A DNA stretch of 5,926 bases from an uncultured Ectothiorhodospiraceae bacterium. Lineage in GTDB: Bacteria; Pseudomonadota; Gammaproteobacteria; UBA6429; Thiohalophilaceae. Made by a program: the position numbers and the translations under genes. This document shows positions 4,492 to 5,926 of this stretch, piece after piece; position 1 is the stretch's first letter; each line of letters starts with the position of its first letter. The notes beneath the pieces were generated by a model. That model was not told the origin of the DNA. It saw only the letters and a program-made list of their open reading frames with translations, and searched no databases. The stretch spans positions 1-5,926 of the forward strand of contig CAMYMO010000478.1 of assembly GCA_947259425.1 (NCBI GenBank), written 5' to 3'.

Positions 4492-5926
4492 ATGACTAAG
4501 AAGCCCAAACAAAAACTCATCCTGGTTGATGGATCTTCATATTTATTTCGTGCCTATCATACGATGCAGAATCCCAAGCTTACCTATATGACCAATTCTG
4601 CCAAGGAACCAACCGGTGCTATCTATGGCGTGATCAATATGTTGAAACGCCTGCAACGAGATTTTCCCGAGGATCATATTGCGGTGATATTTGACGCCAA
4701 GGGGAAAACCTTTCGCAATGAAATGTACCCTGAGTACAAAGCAAACCGCCCACCGATGGCCGATGACCTACGAGTCCAGATCGAACCGATACATAATATC
4801 GTTAAAGCGATGGGTTTTCCGTTTTTATGCGTCAGTGGTGTCGAAGCCGATGATGTGATTGGCACCCTGGCGCGTCAGGCCAGTGAGCAGGGGATTGAAA
4901 CGGTGATCTCCACCGGCGATAAAGACATGGCTCAACTGGTGGATGATCATGTCACCCTGATGAATACCATGACCGAGACCAGTATGGATCGGCAAGGTGT
5001 GATCGATAAATTTGGTGTGCCACCCGAATCCATTATTGATTACTTAACTTTAATTGGTGACACCGTGGACAATATTCCCGGAGTGCCCAAGGTCGGTCCT
5101 AAAACGGCGGTTAAGTGGTTAGCGCAGTATGAGACATTGGAAAATATCATCGCGAGTGCCGATGAATTTAAAGGTAAGGTCGGTGAGTATTTAAGAGAGA
5201 CATTGCCACAGTTGCCTTTATCGAAAGAGCTCGTGACCATCAAATGTGATGTTGAATTAGAGCTTACCCCCGATCAAATAAAAATGAATGAAGTCGATTA
5301 CGATACCTTACGTGAAAATTTTTCGCGCTTTGAATTTCGTACCTGGCTTGGCCAGCTTTTAGAGTCAGAACAAGGTGGTGCTGAAGCAACGCACACTGAA
5401 ATTAAAAAAGACTATCAGACAATATTTGAATTAGCCGAACTCGAAAACTGGTTAAAGCGATTAAGCAAGGCCGAGGTCTTTGCCTTTGATCTTGAAACGA
5501 CTAGTTTAAATTACATGCAGGCCGAGATCGTCGGTTTGTCATTTTCAGATAAAGCCGGTAACGCTGCCTATGTCCCGCTAGCACATGATTATGAGGAAGT
5601 ACCCGCTCAACTTGATCGGGATCAGGTGTTAGCCAAATTCAAACCCATGCTTGAAGATCCGAACCAATTAAAGCTCGGACAAAATTTAAAATACGATATG
5701 AGTGTGTTGGCCAATTATGATATTCACCTGCAAGGTATAGCCTATGACACCATGTTGGAATCGTATGTTTTAGACAGTACCGCCTCTCGTCATGACATGG
5801 ATACCCTGGCCTTAAAACATTTAGACCATAAAACCATTCACTATGAAGAGATTGCCGGCAAGGGCGCAAAACAAATTGGTTTTGAGCAGGTAACAATTGA
5901 TGTCGCGGGCGAATACGCAGCCGAAG
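4492..5926 (+). CDS. polA: DNA polymerase I, N-terminal half (runs off the right edge)
   Basis: DNA polymerase I removes RNA primers, fills gaps and takes part in excision repair. The window holds 478 complete codons, about half of the protein. The 5'-nuclease domain (about 1-290) has LILVDGSSYLFRAYH with D13, VIFDAKGKTFR, GVEADDVIGTLA with E118, D120 and D121, STGDKDMAQL with D143 and D145, and GDTVDNIPGVPKVG with D190 and D193 at the helix-hairpin-helix. The 3'-5' proofreading domain follows: FAFDLETTSL gives D333 and E335, equivalent to E. coli D355 and E357. GQNLKYD gives D402, equivalent to D424. The last residues, EYAAE, stop just before the expected Asp of the Exo III motif. The polymerase domain is outside the window. 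The ATG at 4492 is the only ATG after the in-frame stop at 4471. It has no clear Shine-Dalgarno sequence, and it overlaps the TGA of a 9-codon mini-ORF. Confidence 0.97.
   Translation, partial: MTKKPKQKLILVDGSSYLFRAYHTMQNPKLTYMTNSAKEPTGAIYGVINMLKRLQRDFPEDHIAVIFDAKGKTFRNEMYPEYKANRPPMADDLRVQIEPIHNIVKAMGFPFLCVSGVEADDVIGTLARQASEQGIETVISTGDKDMAQLVDDHVTLMNTMTETSMDRQGVIDKFGVPPESIIDYLTLIGDTVDNIPGVPKVGPKTAVKWLAQYETLENIIASADEFKGKVGEYLRETLPQLPLSKELVTIKCDVELELTPDQIKMNEVDYDTLRENFSRFEFRTWLGQLLESEQGGAEATHTEIKKDYQTIFELAELENWLKRLSKAEVFAFDLETTSLNYMQAEIVGLSFSDKAGNAAYVPLAHDYEEVPAQLDRDQVLAKFKPMLEDPNQLKLGQNLKYDMSVLANYDIHLQGIAYDTMLESYVLDSTASRHDMDTLALKHLDHKTIHYEEIAGKGAKQIGFEQVTIDVAGEYAAE

Noticed and set aside
5639..5896. 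Minus-strand 85-codon frame opposite polA (also 4674-4865 and 5040-5243)
   Set aside because: All are antisense to conserved nuclease or proofreading motifs of PolA, and no independent evidence supports them.

Overview
The window looks like an ordinary chromosomal segment of a gammaproteobacterium, roughly mid-40s % GC by eye. The main taxonomic clues are a DUF2782-type exported protein close to polA, an arrangement familiar from gammaproteobacteria, and a PolA that follows E. coli Pol I nearly motif for motif. The genus cannot be fixed from the sequence. I see no tRNA, rRNA, CRISPR array, insertion sequence or phage gene.

Layout. Positions 1-2910 hold a tightly packed minus-strand cluster. 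In transcription order it is a TRAP small permease (dctQ, 2910-2347), a TRAP large permease (dctM, 2354-930), an unrecognised membrane-anchored 124-residue protein (920-546), methionine sulfoxide reductase B (msrB, 510-109) and the start of an exported DUF4124-like protein (119 to the window edge). Neighbours overlap by 8-11 nt or lie 9-35 nt apart, so one operon is likely. A 248-bp AT-rich gap (2911-3158) separates it from a second minus-strand pair: a LOG/TIGR00730-family protein (4308-3583) and a DUF2782 protein (3659-3159), which overlap by 77 bp. A 183-bp divergent spacer (4309-4491) follows, then polA on the plus strand, which runs off the right edge at residue 478.

How the genes fit together. 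DctQ and DctM form the membrane part of a Na+-coupled, binding-protein-dependent TRAP importer. Its periplasmic DctP partner is not in the window, so the substrate cannot be assigned. MsrB repairs oxidised methionine; its position behind the transporter may be only co-transcription. PolA carries intact 5'-nuclease and proofreading motifs up to the edge.

Most unusual feature. The gap 2911-3158 holds three perfect matches to the DnaA-box consensus TTWTNCACA, all in the same orientation, two of them 3 bp apart. It also holds a perfect IHF-consensus match, about 80 bp of roughly 26% GC, a near-consensus FNR/Anr-like palindrome and a plausible promoter for dctQM. It may be a DnaA-binding locus (origin-like, datA/DARS-like, or a DnaA-regulated promoter). 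No dnaA, dnaN or mnmG gene is present, and the gap has no GATC sites, so an origin assignment is unproven.
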